DNA from: Jackrogersella multiformis
Lineage: Eukaryota; Ascomycota; Sordariomycetes; Xylariales; Hypoxylaceae
DNA: 64,000 bases
Reading direction: 5' to 3'
NCBI GenBank assembly: GCA_902806575.1
Contig: CADCXD010000011.1
Span: 2,170,001 to 2,234,000 of the forward strand
In this document: positions 45,801 through 57,162 of the stretch, in pieces
Numbering within the stretch: position 1 is the first letter of the stretch
Layout of the letters: every line of letters begins with the position of its first letter
Program-made: the position numbers and the translations under genes
Notes under the pieces: generated by a model
What the model saw: the letters and a program-made list of their open reading frames with translations, nothing else
The model's database searches: none
Told to the model about the DNA's origin: nothing

Positions 45801-48800
45801 GGTATTTTTCCTTTTTAAAAATCGATAAAATAATCTTAAAGTTAATAATTTAAAAAGCGTTATCTTACTTTTTTAATTATAATATGCATAAATTCATGAA
45901 ATTTCTTAAAAATATTTTTTAACGTTTTATTTACTTTAATATTTTTTACTACCGTTATATTAATTAACTTTTTTAAGTTATATAAAGTTAAGTTAATATA
46001 ATATTTCCGATAATAATAAAAATTAAACCTAATTTTCTTAAAGTTTAAAAAGAAATTTACAAGTTTATAAATTTTTATCTATTATTATAATATAATAATA
46101 TTACATTTATTATTTAAAGTATTTAACTTAAAGTTAATTTAAGAAAAGTAATCTTTTTAATAATAAAGGATAAAAAAATCGATATAATAACGTTTTACAA
46201 AAAAAATTTAAGTTAAATTAAAAGTTAATATAAATTAAATATATTATTTTTTAATAATTAATAACTTTCATTTCTTTACTTTAAAAAGAGATATTATTAA
46301 AATTAAACTTCCGGAGTTTAATAATACTTATATTTAATATTTATTTTTATTATATAATAATATTATATTAATAATAAATTTATATTTTAAAGTTAATTTT
46401 AAATAAAGTTTTTTTATAACCTTTATTTTATTTTTAATTAATCTTTTAATTATCACGATTTAACGTACTTTACCTTAGTTTAATTATAAGATTTAACGAG
46501 ATATAACGTCGAGGCCTTTTAAAAATCCGAGTCGAAATTTTCGATTTTTATAATTTAAGAATAAGATAATTCTTATAAAGTTACATTTATTCGTATTTTT
46601 TTTTATAATGAAAATATAAATTAAGTATTATTATCTCGGGGTTATTTTACGGAAAAAACTTTATCCGGGTTTAATAATAAGTTTTTATTATTAATATTCT
46701 TTTTTATAAAATAAAATAAAAGTTTAATAATTATCGTATTTATAACGTTAATAAGATTTTTTATTTTTTTTTTATTAATTTATATTTACTTAATTAATCC
46801 TTTTTAAAGTATTTTTATTATTAAATTAAACTTTATCCTTTTAGTTTAATTTTAACTTACTTTCGTTTTTAAGTTTATTATTATTTTTTAAAGATCGATT
46901 TTAACTTGGATTAAAACGGTTTTTTTTTCCGCGATTAATTTAACTTAACTTTAAAGGTTTTTAAATTAAAACGAACCTTTTTTTTCTCGAAATACCAGGG
47001 TTAATTAACATGTTTTTATATATTTAACTTATTTCTTAAATAATAGTAAAGAATTTTTTATTTATATCCGAAAATCCTCTTTATTTAAAATAAATTAATT
47101 TAATAATTTTATTAAAAAAAGTTTTAATAATATAATTTTAAAACGTTATTTTAAATTATTAAACCACTTTATTAAAGTTTAATAACTTAATGAGATATTA
47201 AGTAACGTCTTTTTAATATTTAAGCTTATTTATCTTTTTTAAGTTATAATACTTTTCCGAAAAGTTTATAAACCGTTTTTAAAAGGTAATAACGTATATT
47301 ATTTAAATATTAAAAACTTTTAACCACGTAATTTAATTTTTACGTTATTAATGTTATAATTATACTTTTTTAAATAATAACGATTTAACTTAATTAATAC
47401 GGTAAAAATCTTTAAGAAAATTCTCCGTATATATTTTTAAATATACTTTAATTTTTATTTATTAAATCCGAAACTTTACGAGGTCTTTTTTATCGTAAAC
47501 GGTAAGTTTATTAAGTTATATTAAATTAACGATAATTGTTATATAAAAAAAACGAATTAATTATTTTAAGGCTTTAAATAATTAATTATTATTACTTTAA
47601 AATAAAGGATCTTTATTATTATATAAAGGCGTAAAATTACCTCGGGGTAATCCTTTAAAAAGGTTTTTAAGTAATTTAAGGTTTTAAGATTAATTATCGG
47701 AATCGGAGTTATTTAAGTTATTATTAAATATTCCGGCGGCCCTTTTAAGAAGAATTCCTTTTTTATTACCTTTAAATATAAAAGGGTTAATTTTAATAAA
47801 ATCGAATTATATTCGGGCCTTTTTAATTGTTTTTTTAACTTAAGTTTATAAGAGGGATTATAAAGAAAAAAGGTTCCTTATTTAAGCTTTTAAGTTAAAG
47901 TATTTAATAAATGGTATTTTAAAATATATTAAGTTTTTTCGATTAAAAAGATTCGGTTTAGTTAATATTTTTAATATAATACGCTTTTCGATGTTTTTTA
48001 AAACGGAATTAATATTAATTAATTTATTAAAAGCTAATTAAATATTAAATTTATTAAAAACGGTTTAAATATAAGTTTTTAAGTTATTAAATTAACAGTA
48101 AGTTTTTACGTTAATATATATAAAGTTTATATATTTTCTTATAAAAAGGTTATTAATTTAAGATTTTTTAATGTAAATTTAATTTATTATTTTTTACTAA
48201 AGATTTTTTTACTTTTTAATATTTTAATAAAAGGTTTAAAAAGCTTATTAATAATAATTAACCATTTTTTTAAGCTTATTAATAACTTTTTATTAAGCTT
48301 AATTATTTTATATATATTAAGTAATTATATTTTAAACTTATTATAAAAAGTTTAAGTTAATTTATTAAATTTATTATTTAAAATAAGCTATTTATTTATT
48401 TATTAATATTATATTAATTTAATTTAATTTAATTAAATTATTATATTATAAATTATTTAAATTATATTATATTAGTTTTAAATTTAATTTTTATTGGTAA
48501 TTTAATTATTCGTAACGATAGTGGTAAATATTTAAATAATATAATAATTATTATACATTTTTTAATAAAGCTTAATAAATTATATAAAGGGGTTATTAAA
48601 ATTAATTCCGGTATTATTAATATTAAAAACGTTTTATATAACTATTTTATAATTTTAAGGGTTATAAAGGATTATAATATTATCGTTATTAAGTTAAGGT
48701 AATTTAAGAATAAAAAAAAAATCTTAAGGCGGTATATTCTTTATTTTAAATATTTTAATAAAAAATCGCGTATTAAAGCATTATTTAATCTTAATAAGTT

Positions 48801-49189
48801 CTTATAAACGGTAATTTTCTTTATGTTTACCTTTAACTTTAAAGTTTTATAAGAAAGGTATTATTAAAGATTTAAAGGATTATTTATTATTTAACGAGGG
48901 TAATTTAAGGTTTTATAAATTAATAAATAATAAAGTTAAAGTATAAATATTTAACTTAAATGTTTAAAAAATAATAAAATATAAAGTTTTTTTTATAACT
49001 ATAATAACGTATATAATAATAAAATTAATAAGTAATATTAATATAATATATTTTAATAAAAAACTTTTTTAAATAAGTTAATCGTTTATAAGTAATTAAA
49101 ATAAGGTAATTTAATAAAGGGATTATTTTTTTTTCGAGAGGTACGTGCTTTTTTAAAATAAGGTCTTTTTAAAATAAAAAAAAATTATC

Positions 49190-49502
49190 TATAATAAAAA
49201 TAATAAAGCTTAAAACTATAATTTAATTTCGAATTATAATTCTTTATAATTTTAAGGTTTTTACCTTTTATCTCTTCTTATAAAACGAGGCGTAATGATT
49301 TATATGTATATAATTTAAATATTTCTTTAAGCGCCGTTAACGCCTTCTTATTCCTATTGGTTTAATCTTATATATATTAATCAAATCTTTTAATTAACCT
49401 TATCCAATAACTTTATTTCATAAGTTCCAACATATCTTGTATTAACCAACATGTATGCATATATTGATCATACTCTGCTTCGTGGAGCCTATCCGTATGA
49501 CA
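49190..49502 (+). repeat. 3' LTR, mutated at its left end only
   Basis: Starts TATAATAAAAATAATAAAGC (the mutated form of TGTGACAAGGGCAATAGGGC) and ends CCGTATGACA. The right 130 bases are nearly identical to the solo LTR, so mutation fades out inside this LTR. TTTTG follows at 49503-49507. Confidence 0.93.
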
Positions 49503-50909
49503 TTTTGTCTTTCACTCTCTGCTTCAGCACTTAACAAGGCTCGTTTCAATAGACATTATAGAAAATACAGCTCTCTTGACCCAAATCGTTGATTTTCATG
49601 GCTTGGTTTAACTCCAGTCATTTATATATCGAATGATAGTCTTGACCAATTTCAAAGTAAATATGATAATTTTAACTAACGAGACGTATCGATATACAAC
49701 TCTCCAGCTCTTAAAGTAAATTACGATCCTCTAATACTAAAGGCAAGAGACTCGGAATCGGGTTCTACTTCGTTCTTCTTGTTATTATCGTCCCTTCAGG
49801 TAGTAGTTTTATATATGTACATCATAGATTTCTCACAGCCTGCTACTGAATTTACGACTTCATGGAACCCGAAGCTGGACTGTAGTCGTAAATAAGGACA
49901 TCACCTTCAATGGTCCAGCTGTATTTTTCTTTCCTCTTCACCAATAAACGTTTTGAACTATAATTTTCCTGTAATTACTCGTGTCAGAGTTTAAACTTAT
50001 TCGCGCTTCAACCGTAGTTAGGTAAATAACATGAAAAATAATATAATGGCCTATAACAATGTGGTTTATTTCTATCAACTTTACGGTATCTCCTGTTGTG
50101 GCTTGACTAAGACCGACATCTCTGCATGTTTATTGAAGGGTATATAGGCGTTACGGAAAACTGCTTACTGCTTTTCAGAGTTTAAGTGACGGTTTCTCTC
50201 CTTGTTGGATGATGCTAGATATATTTCCTCACTTCTTATTGTATCCTTATGAGCTACGATATTTCTGTTAGAGTATTAAAATACCGGAGCATACCCATAC
50301 GGGCACCTGGACACGTCAGGAATTTGTTAATGGAGATTCAACACGATGGAAGACTCTGTCTAGACTAGGAATTAGTGTGACACGTAAGTTCGGGGTCGTG
50401 GTATGACTACCTACCTACCTAGGTAGGTATTAATACTCTTGTGTGTGCTTAAGGTATGATGACTCTCCATATTGGAAGTTTCCTCGGTATTATGTGGAGA
50501 GTGGAGGTTTTCGATCGAAAGAATTGCGGATCAAACGATTGCTGAGAATTTGGACATGTGCAACTGGAAGATTGCGTGGGAAGTCTGAATATCAACCGGG
50601 TTTAAAATACATTGTCCAGCTTGTAGCCTCAAACTGTCTAGAAATCTGATGTGTGAGCAACTACATTGACCTCACGATTGTTCCTGGTGCAACCTGATAT
50701 TTACCCACTGTAGCAAGCCATGCGGAATTAGAGTCATATCATTGCGGAACAAGTATAAAGTTTTTGTATATCCGTTTTTATTTCTCAGAACTGCTGATGC
50801 TGCATCTATGTGCCCTGGCAGAAAGCCTATGAATCACCCGTTCCGAATCTGAGATCATGAAGAACCATGAAGTAACAACGCCATCGATGCCCAGGAAATA
50901 TCCCCAAAC
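49503..50909. other. intergenic right of the retrotransposon
   Basis: Base composition returns to normal directly after the element. A CCTACCTACCTAGGTAGGTA palindrome lies at about 50410-50430. A 68-codon ORF at 50443 has no support. No gene is recognised. Confidence 0.5.
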
Positions 50910-51736
50910 TTAGAACTTGCTGAACTTCTTCACCATCTTGCCGGTTCGGGGAAGTACACGAAGGACGTTGAATCGAACCTATCCAATCGTTCATGTTAGT
51001 AACCAATTTATTTCATAGTCATAGCCTTCGTGGCATGGCCAGCTTAAGAGTTGCAGAGAAGGGAATAAAATAGACAACATACAGTTTTGCTAAGAGGTCT
51101 GCACTGGCCAACTGTAACCTGATCACCCTCCTCAACACGGAAAGCCGGCGAGACGTGCGCGGCTACATTCTTGTGTCGCTTCTCGTAACGGGCGTACTTG
51201 GGGATGAACTTCAAGTACTCGCGTCGGATGATAACAGTTCGGTGCATCTTAGTGGAGACGACGGTGCCGGTTAGGATACGGCCACGGATAGAGACGAGAC
51301 CGGTGAAGGGGCACTTCTTGTCTGTTGATATTAGAATTAGCTTAATTTTCCATACTGGCTCTAAGAAAAACCGTCGTTCTAGATCGCGAGCCTTATGCGA
51401 TTTAAAGAAGCGCTCGAGATAGCTCGATAATCCAACTGGCAAGACACAAATCGTCCCGATTTCATTCTCAACTTGAAATCGCATATTCACATACCGATGT
51501 AGCTTCCATCAATCGCGGTCTTGGGGGTTCGGAAACCCAGACCGACATCCTTGTACCATCGTCGGCCACCCTAAAGAGTAATATTATCAGCGAATGGGCT
51601 TCGTCAATAAAGAATGTGGATGGTGTCGCCTCACCTTGCCGGGTCTCGTGGACTTGGCCTTGACCTTGGAGTTCTGGAAGATATGGGGCTGCTTCTGGAA
51701 AGCACGTTCCGACTGAACAGTCAATTCCGTCGCCAT
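50910..51736 (-). CDS. rps11: 40S ribosomal protein S11 (uS17)
   Basis: Four exons, 51736-51635, 51570-51495, 51321-51083 and 50978-50910, encode 161 residues, the normal eukaryotic length. uS17 is a cytosolic small-subunit protein that binds 18S rRNA. Diagnostic segments are ERAFQKQPHIFQNSK, RWYKDVGLGFRTPKTAI, the uS17 core LTGTVVSTKMHRTVIIRR and the C-terminal VLRVLPRTGKMVKKFSKF. The last 23 residues sit in their own exon after a 104-nt intron. The multi-intron structure is typical for fungal ribosomal protein genes. All introns are GT-AG and phase-consistent. Confidence 0.97.
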
Positions 51737-52524
51737 GTTTGCGATGTGTTGTCGAGGTCGCAAATGTGGTTGGGAGATTTCGGAATTGTGGTGGTGGTGG
51801 TGATGTTGTTGTAGTTGCGATTTTGCGAAAAGTTGCCGGATTTGAGAATAGGAAAAAATCTCAAAAACTTTACTTGTGTGCTCTCGCTTGTGGGAAGGTA
51901 GGTTCCACTCCGAGGTTGAGCCCGGTGTGTGGCGGGTTTTATTATGTGGGTAAGTGGCTTTCACCACTAGTCTGCTCCCTACCTAGGTAGGTAGGTAGTG
52001 TAGAAACGGCGGGACCATCACTAGTGTGGCGCTAATGGTGAGTGGCTAGTGTGTGGATACTATTCTCGGTAGGTGCCTAGGAACATTCCAAGGTTGAAAT
52101 GGAAAGAAGCTTGGACCACATTCGCTGTGCCCTAGGTAGGTACCTCCTACGTAGGTAATGCCCCACCTGCATTCAATTGTTTACAAACAAGGGTCTCTTC
52201 AGTCGTGGACGCGATCACCGAATCTACAACTAGTTCAACTTCTGATATATGGACGTCGATTTCCTTTCGACATCACCAACTACTCTCCACATTCCTAACT
52301 ACACACCGAATCTGTAGTAGGTGTCTCTCATGCCAACTTTTCTGGACACACCTAGCATTCGGATTTCGTGCACACGATCTTGAACTATTGCGTTAAACCG
52401 TATGCGACAACGTTTACTTGAGTCGCATGACAACTTAGTAGTGGTGCCTCAGACGATGCGACGTGGAACGTGGTTACTTTCACGCAACATTTAAGAGAAA
52501 TTGACCTTCACCTTTGTTGCCGAG
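51737..52524. other. divergent promoter region of rps11 and spc105
   Basis: About 0.8 kb shared between two housekeeping genes. CCTAGGTAGGTAGGTAG lies at about 51981-51999 and CCTAGGTAGGTACCT at 52131-52146. No ORF is supported. Confidence 0.55.
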
Positions 52525-55500
52525 ATGTCTAGCCGCAAAGATGCAACTATCCCGTCCACACGGCGACCTAGAAAGTCGACCGGGCACTCACCTGTGCGTA
52601 AGAGGATGGAGAAAGAAAACATCACAGTCGACGTAGCTAGTTCGTTGGTCGGCAATGGTGGCCGAAAGAAATCACGGAGCAAGAGTATGGGTCCTGGAGG
52701 GCTGGATGGTCTGAAGCCAGCATCGGGAAATAGACGTGTGGTATGTGATACTATTCTCAACCTCTATTTTATTGGAACAAATTACTAACTTACAACTATC
52801 TAGTCATTGGCACCTTCTGCTAAACCGCCGCCAAAGTCGATTCTCAAGCCCACAATGCCATTGGCAGAGATCCCCTCATTCAAGTCCAAACAATCTGCTC
52901 GCAACTCGCCACCCTCATCAACCATCCAGGGAGCTGACAAACTACCAAATCCCTTCCAGAACGATGACTCTATCTCGTCAGGTACGAAGATCGCAGTGCG
53001 TACCGAGGAGGAACAGCAAGCTGCTGCCCGCGAAAGAGAGGAACGAGAGCGAGCCAAGTTGGAGAAAGAGATCAGTGATCGCCGAGAGGCTCGACGGAAG
53101 TCTCTTGCCAATCGAAGAGTATCATTCGCCGCTGAAGCTACCCTCCATACATTCCACGAGGTTGAGTACATGCAGGACTCTACAACCTCGACCGATTCTA
53201 CAAGACGGGCATCATCGCTTGCTGCACAGTCATCATCACATCTAGATCCACAAACCTCAGGGACGCAATCTACTCCCTCTGACCAAGCGAACGACATCAT
53301 TCCCAATTCCCCAGACAACCAACAAGATCGCCATCAAAATAAGAGGCGCAGAAGCTCGGGCGCCCCTCATCTTAACTTCAACAACCAGATGGATGACACT
53401 ATGACCTCGAGCGTCTATAGCTCGGATTCCGATAATGCAGATGGCGTCATAGAGGCACAAGAAGATACTGGCTCAGATTCTGATAGTGACTCTGCTGATG
53501 GTGTATCAATGGACCTTGATGTTGACGAGGTTACCGGAACCTCAGTCGCCTCTGCTGTCTCTGCTCGCTCGGCTTTTACTACAGACTCGACCGACACACT
53601 GGACACAGTTCTTCGCCTTGCTGCTCGACGTGCTGAAACTCAACAGATTGATGAAGAGGAAGAAATTATCCCCTCATTTGGATGGGCTAAGAAACCCGCA
53701 CTGAAACAAGCTAGCCCTACCCAAGATCAGGAAAACATCCAAGTCTCTTCAAGGCCCAGTGCCGTCCCAGATGATGATGAACAAGACACCGGCATGGATA
53801 TGGATATGGACATGACAAATGCCGTTGGTGGTATCCTTAAGTCTAATGATGATTCTTTCGATGATGACGAGGCGGAGGAGATGTCGATGGATGTTACTCG
53901 AGCACTAGGTGGCATTCTTCCCCCGCGCAGCAGGGCACATAACATACAACCAGCCAGCCCAGACAAGACTGGAGAAGTTTCAGTGAGAGATGATGCCCCT
54001 ATGGATTTCACTGTGGCAGTTGGCGGTATTCGAAATGGGCTACCATCCGAGAACGACCCTTTTGACCTCGAAGATAATGAGGAGAACGAGGATATGTCGA
54101 TGGAATTTACTACCGCCGTAGGTGGAGTTCTGTTTGGACAAAAACCTAACGCCGCGACCAGAAAAGCGCCTCTGGGCCGGCGCCGTACCAATATGACAAG
54201 CAATGACGAAGCGACAATGGATATGACAGTTGGATTAGGTCGTATCATTCCTGCTAATCCTGCTAACGATGATGATGACGACGATGAGGATGCTACCATG
54301 GGAATGGATATGACTACAGCGATGGGCGGAATCATCAAGGGCCCCCCCTCCGTCAAAGACCGAACTGAAGCAAGACTTCTAATGGAGAAGGAGGTTGACG
54401 AAAGTGATAACGTGCCCACCTTGCACTCGTCTGCCAAACGACGCTTGTCTGAAGCTATTACGGGCACAAACATCTCAGAAACAGGAAGCCCTGGTTTTTC
54501 TGCGTTTCGGGGTACAGGGCTCAGGCGCAGTAATGGCTTGCGAGGATTTGGCACTCCGAAGAGCAGCTCGCCAGTTCGGGATATTTCAACGCCTAAATCT
54601 ATAAATCCTGTCAAGCAAAATGGCCCCAACAAGCAAGGCCCCAGGACCCCATTGAAGGGATCGCCGTCGAAGAAACCGAAGTCACCTTCTGTCCCAACGG
54701 CTCAACACAGCGCAGACTTGTCTACCTCTACGCCTAGGCCTGCTTCTAAGAATCGTAAGCCGGTGTCTATTTTTCAACAGGACCCTTCAACCGGCATATC
54801 GACGCCACGAGTTATCTTAACCCCACAGTCAAGGCGTCTTTCGGGTGTAGGTGCTGACAGGCCTGGTCTTGGATCTCCTAAAGTTGCTGCCATCTTTGAT
54901 CGGCGTGAATCCATTGGCGATGCAGCAGATAACTTCGTCCCACGTGAAGCTGCGCGGGGTGTTACCTTTGCCGATCCCCGAATTATGGAGGATGAGGTAG
55001 ACCAGGAGCGTCGACAAGAGGCAGACAAGGAGAATGGTCGTAAATCACTCGAGAGGGAGGCAAACGGCGGAGATGAAGAGAATAATACAGCAAGCCTGAA
55101 GGATATGATCTCCAGCATGACACCTAAGAAAAATACCTTCAAAGGCCGTAAAAGCCTCCATGTAGGCAGCGCTAAGGGCCTTCTCGGCAAACGTCCTGCC
55201 GAGCTCGACGACGAAGAAGAAGCTGAAGAAAGGGATGGAATCAAGCGACTTAAGAATCACCAGAGCAGCCCTGTCAAGAATGTTCGATTGCACGCACCTC
55301 CTTCGAAAGCGGAAACGACGGGACGACTGACTCGCTCTGCTATCAGAAGCCTCGAAGATACCGATGAGAATAGAATCACTTCGACGCCGGTGCTTTCACC
55401 CAAGAAAGCAGTCGTGACAGCATCATCCCCTCGAGCCAGAGAACGCTTCAACAACATCGGCTCTAATTATCCTACTGATACACTCAACTTTGATGAATCG

Positions 55501-57162
55501 AATGCCATGGCTGCTTCTGACGCTCAATTTGACGATGACGGAGAGCGGATTCATCTCCAAGACTTCTTGAACATGACAAATATCCGCTTCATGGAATTAA
55601 CGACAACCAAGCGCCGACACACGCAGGCTCCCACTAGCATGAGAGATGATGCCACACTAGGAAAGGACGACATATCCCTCGAGCGATGCGTTGTAGCAGG
55701 TGCTTGTACAGTTCCTATGTTAGAACTGTATCAACATGTAAGCATGCTTTTTTAGTGTTTTTCTTATAGAAGCACTACGGATACTAATGGTTTCTAGTCT
55801 TGCCGAGAACTGAAGAAATACATTTCGGAAGGCAGAAGAATTGTTCGTGAGATCGAGACGGAAACTCTAGAAGAAAACCCTCCGCTTTTCAAAGAATACC
55901 TCTCCGCTACACCAGAGTACAAGCAGTTCCTAGACAATCAATTCAAGAACGTCAAGACGCACGCAAGACTTCTTAGCAAGGCTATGTGGTACGAATGGCG
56001 TATGAAGCTTCAGGATGGTCTCAAGGAAGGCCTAGACAAGATTGCCGAGGGCATGGAAGATGATGAGCGGCTATTGCACGAGGGACAAGAACTACTCGAT
56101 TCAATGTTGCCCAGGCTAACAGAGCGGTTTGGATCATTGGATATGGAGCACGACAACCTACAATCTGCTGCCCAGGAACTCGCAGACTGCGATCCTGAAG
56201 ACCTACAAGGTGCACGATCTGAACTCGCGGATGTTGACGCAGATATTGAGGAAAGAATGGAGCAGATTAAGCAATTGCGCCAGCAGCTGGGCGAGACCGA
56301 ATCAGATATCAGCGAATCGTCGCAGAGAAAGGAGTCGTGCGTTTCCGATATTAAGGAAGCTGAGAAGGTTCGCGAAGAATGTCGTGGTTGGACTTCTAAT
56401 GAAGTTATCTCTCTCAAAGGTCAGTATCTCTTCCTATATATGTTCTACACTGTGCCATCCTCAATCACTAACACCAAAATAGCCAGGGTCGAGGAAATCG
56501 AGAAGCAGCACGGCTGGGCTATTACCGGTGTAGTCGGAACTTCCATCTCGATGACGTATCGAAGAGAGATCGAGCTCGTCTTTGACGTCGCATCATTCAA
56601 GGGCGTAAAGTCGTCAAATTCGCGGATCGATCTATGGTATATTGCGGCCAATCGGGAGCGAGATCCAAAGCCATCCACGCCCGAAAAGGAATTTTTTATC
56701 CAATGCATCAGGGATCATATCCGAGGATTGGTCCAATCACAGACTAATATCAAGGATCTTGTAGATCTGGTTAGTGGGGCCTGGAAGAGAGCCAATCACG
56801 TCGCTCGAGATGTGCGGCTCGTTGACTGCACTTACAGAACCAACGTCACCAAAACTTCAGATTCCTCTATCGCGTTCCGCGCAATTATGCTGATACACCC
56901 GGTGAAGACGAGGATAGATATTATACTCAATCTGCATGGCCGGAGCACACCGAGTGGTATCGAGGTCACTATCGTACCTGAGGCACGAGTTGTTTATGGA
57001 GAACAATTCAAGACAGACAATATCGTCGAGTTTCTCACGACTAGGATTGGCACGCATGTTGTCACGAAGGAGGAGCAGAGCACCGTCGAGTCTTGGAGCG
57101 ATGTTATCGTGGAACTCGAGGAGAGGCTGAATGCAAAAGCGAAGGACATGGTCAAGAAATAA
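52525..57162 (+). CDS. spc105: kinetochore scaffold Spc105/Spc7 (KNL1)
   Basis: Four exons, 52525-52740, 52804-55737, 55798-56419 and 56483-57162, encode 1483 residues. KNL1 is the outer-kinetochore scaffold that recruits PP1 and, when Mps1 phosphorylates its MELT repeats, Bub3-Bub1. Both PP1-docking motifs are present in the expected order: SILK at about 84-87 (PPKSILKPT) and RVSF at about 177-180 (NRRVSFAAEATLH). Six MELT-like repeats start near residues 403, 432, 472, 503, 544 and 571. Each pairs an acidic-Met-Asp/Glu-[MVF]-T core with a downstream GGI/GRI. The C-terminal third has a conserved block (FMELTTTKRRHT), a coiled coil (about 1060-1180) and the RWD-like end containing QHGWAITG. 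Start and introns are all phase-consistent. Confidence 0.95.

Larger units (their letters stand above)
42578..49502 (+). mobile_element. complete LTR retrotransposon erased by RIP-like mutation
   Basis: The element spans 6,925 bp. Its two terminal repeats are the same length (313 nt) and align end to end. TTTTG occurs immediately outside both ends, a 5-bp target-site duplication. The 6.3-kb interior is extremely AT-rich, with no ORF above the noise in any frame, so gag/pol type (Ty1/copia or Ty3/gypsy) cannot be read. An A-rich tract at about 49174-49185 just before the 3' LTR is in the position of the polypurine tract and sets the plus orientation. The primer-binding site after 42890 is unrecognisable. 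The block is not a mitochondrial insert or centromere core, because LTRs and the target duplication bound it exactly. Confidence 0.93.

Noticed and set aside
42578..49502. AT-rich block as a mitochondrial insertion or centromere core
   Set aside because: Exact LTR pair and TTTTG duplication at both borders explain it as one mutated retrotransposon.
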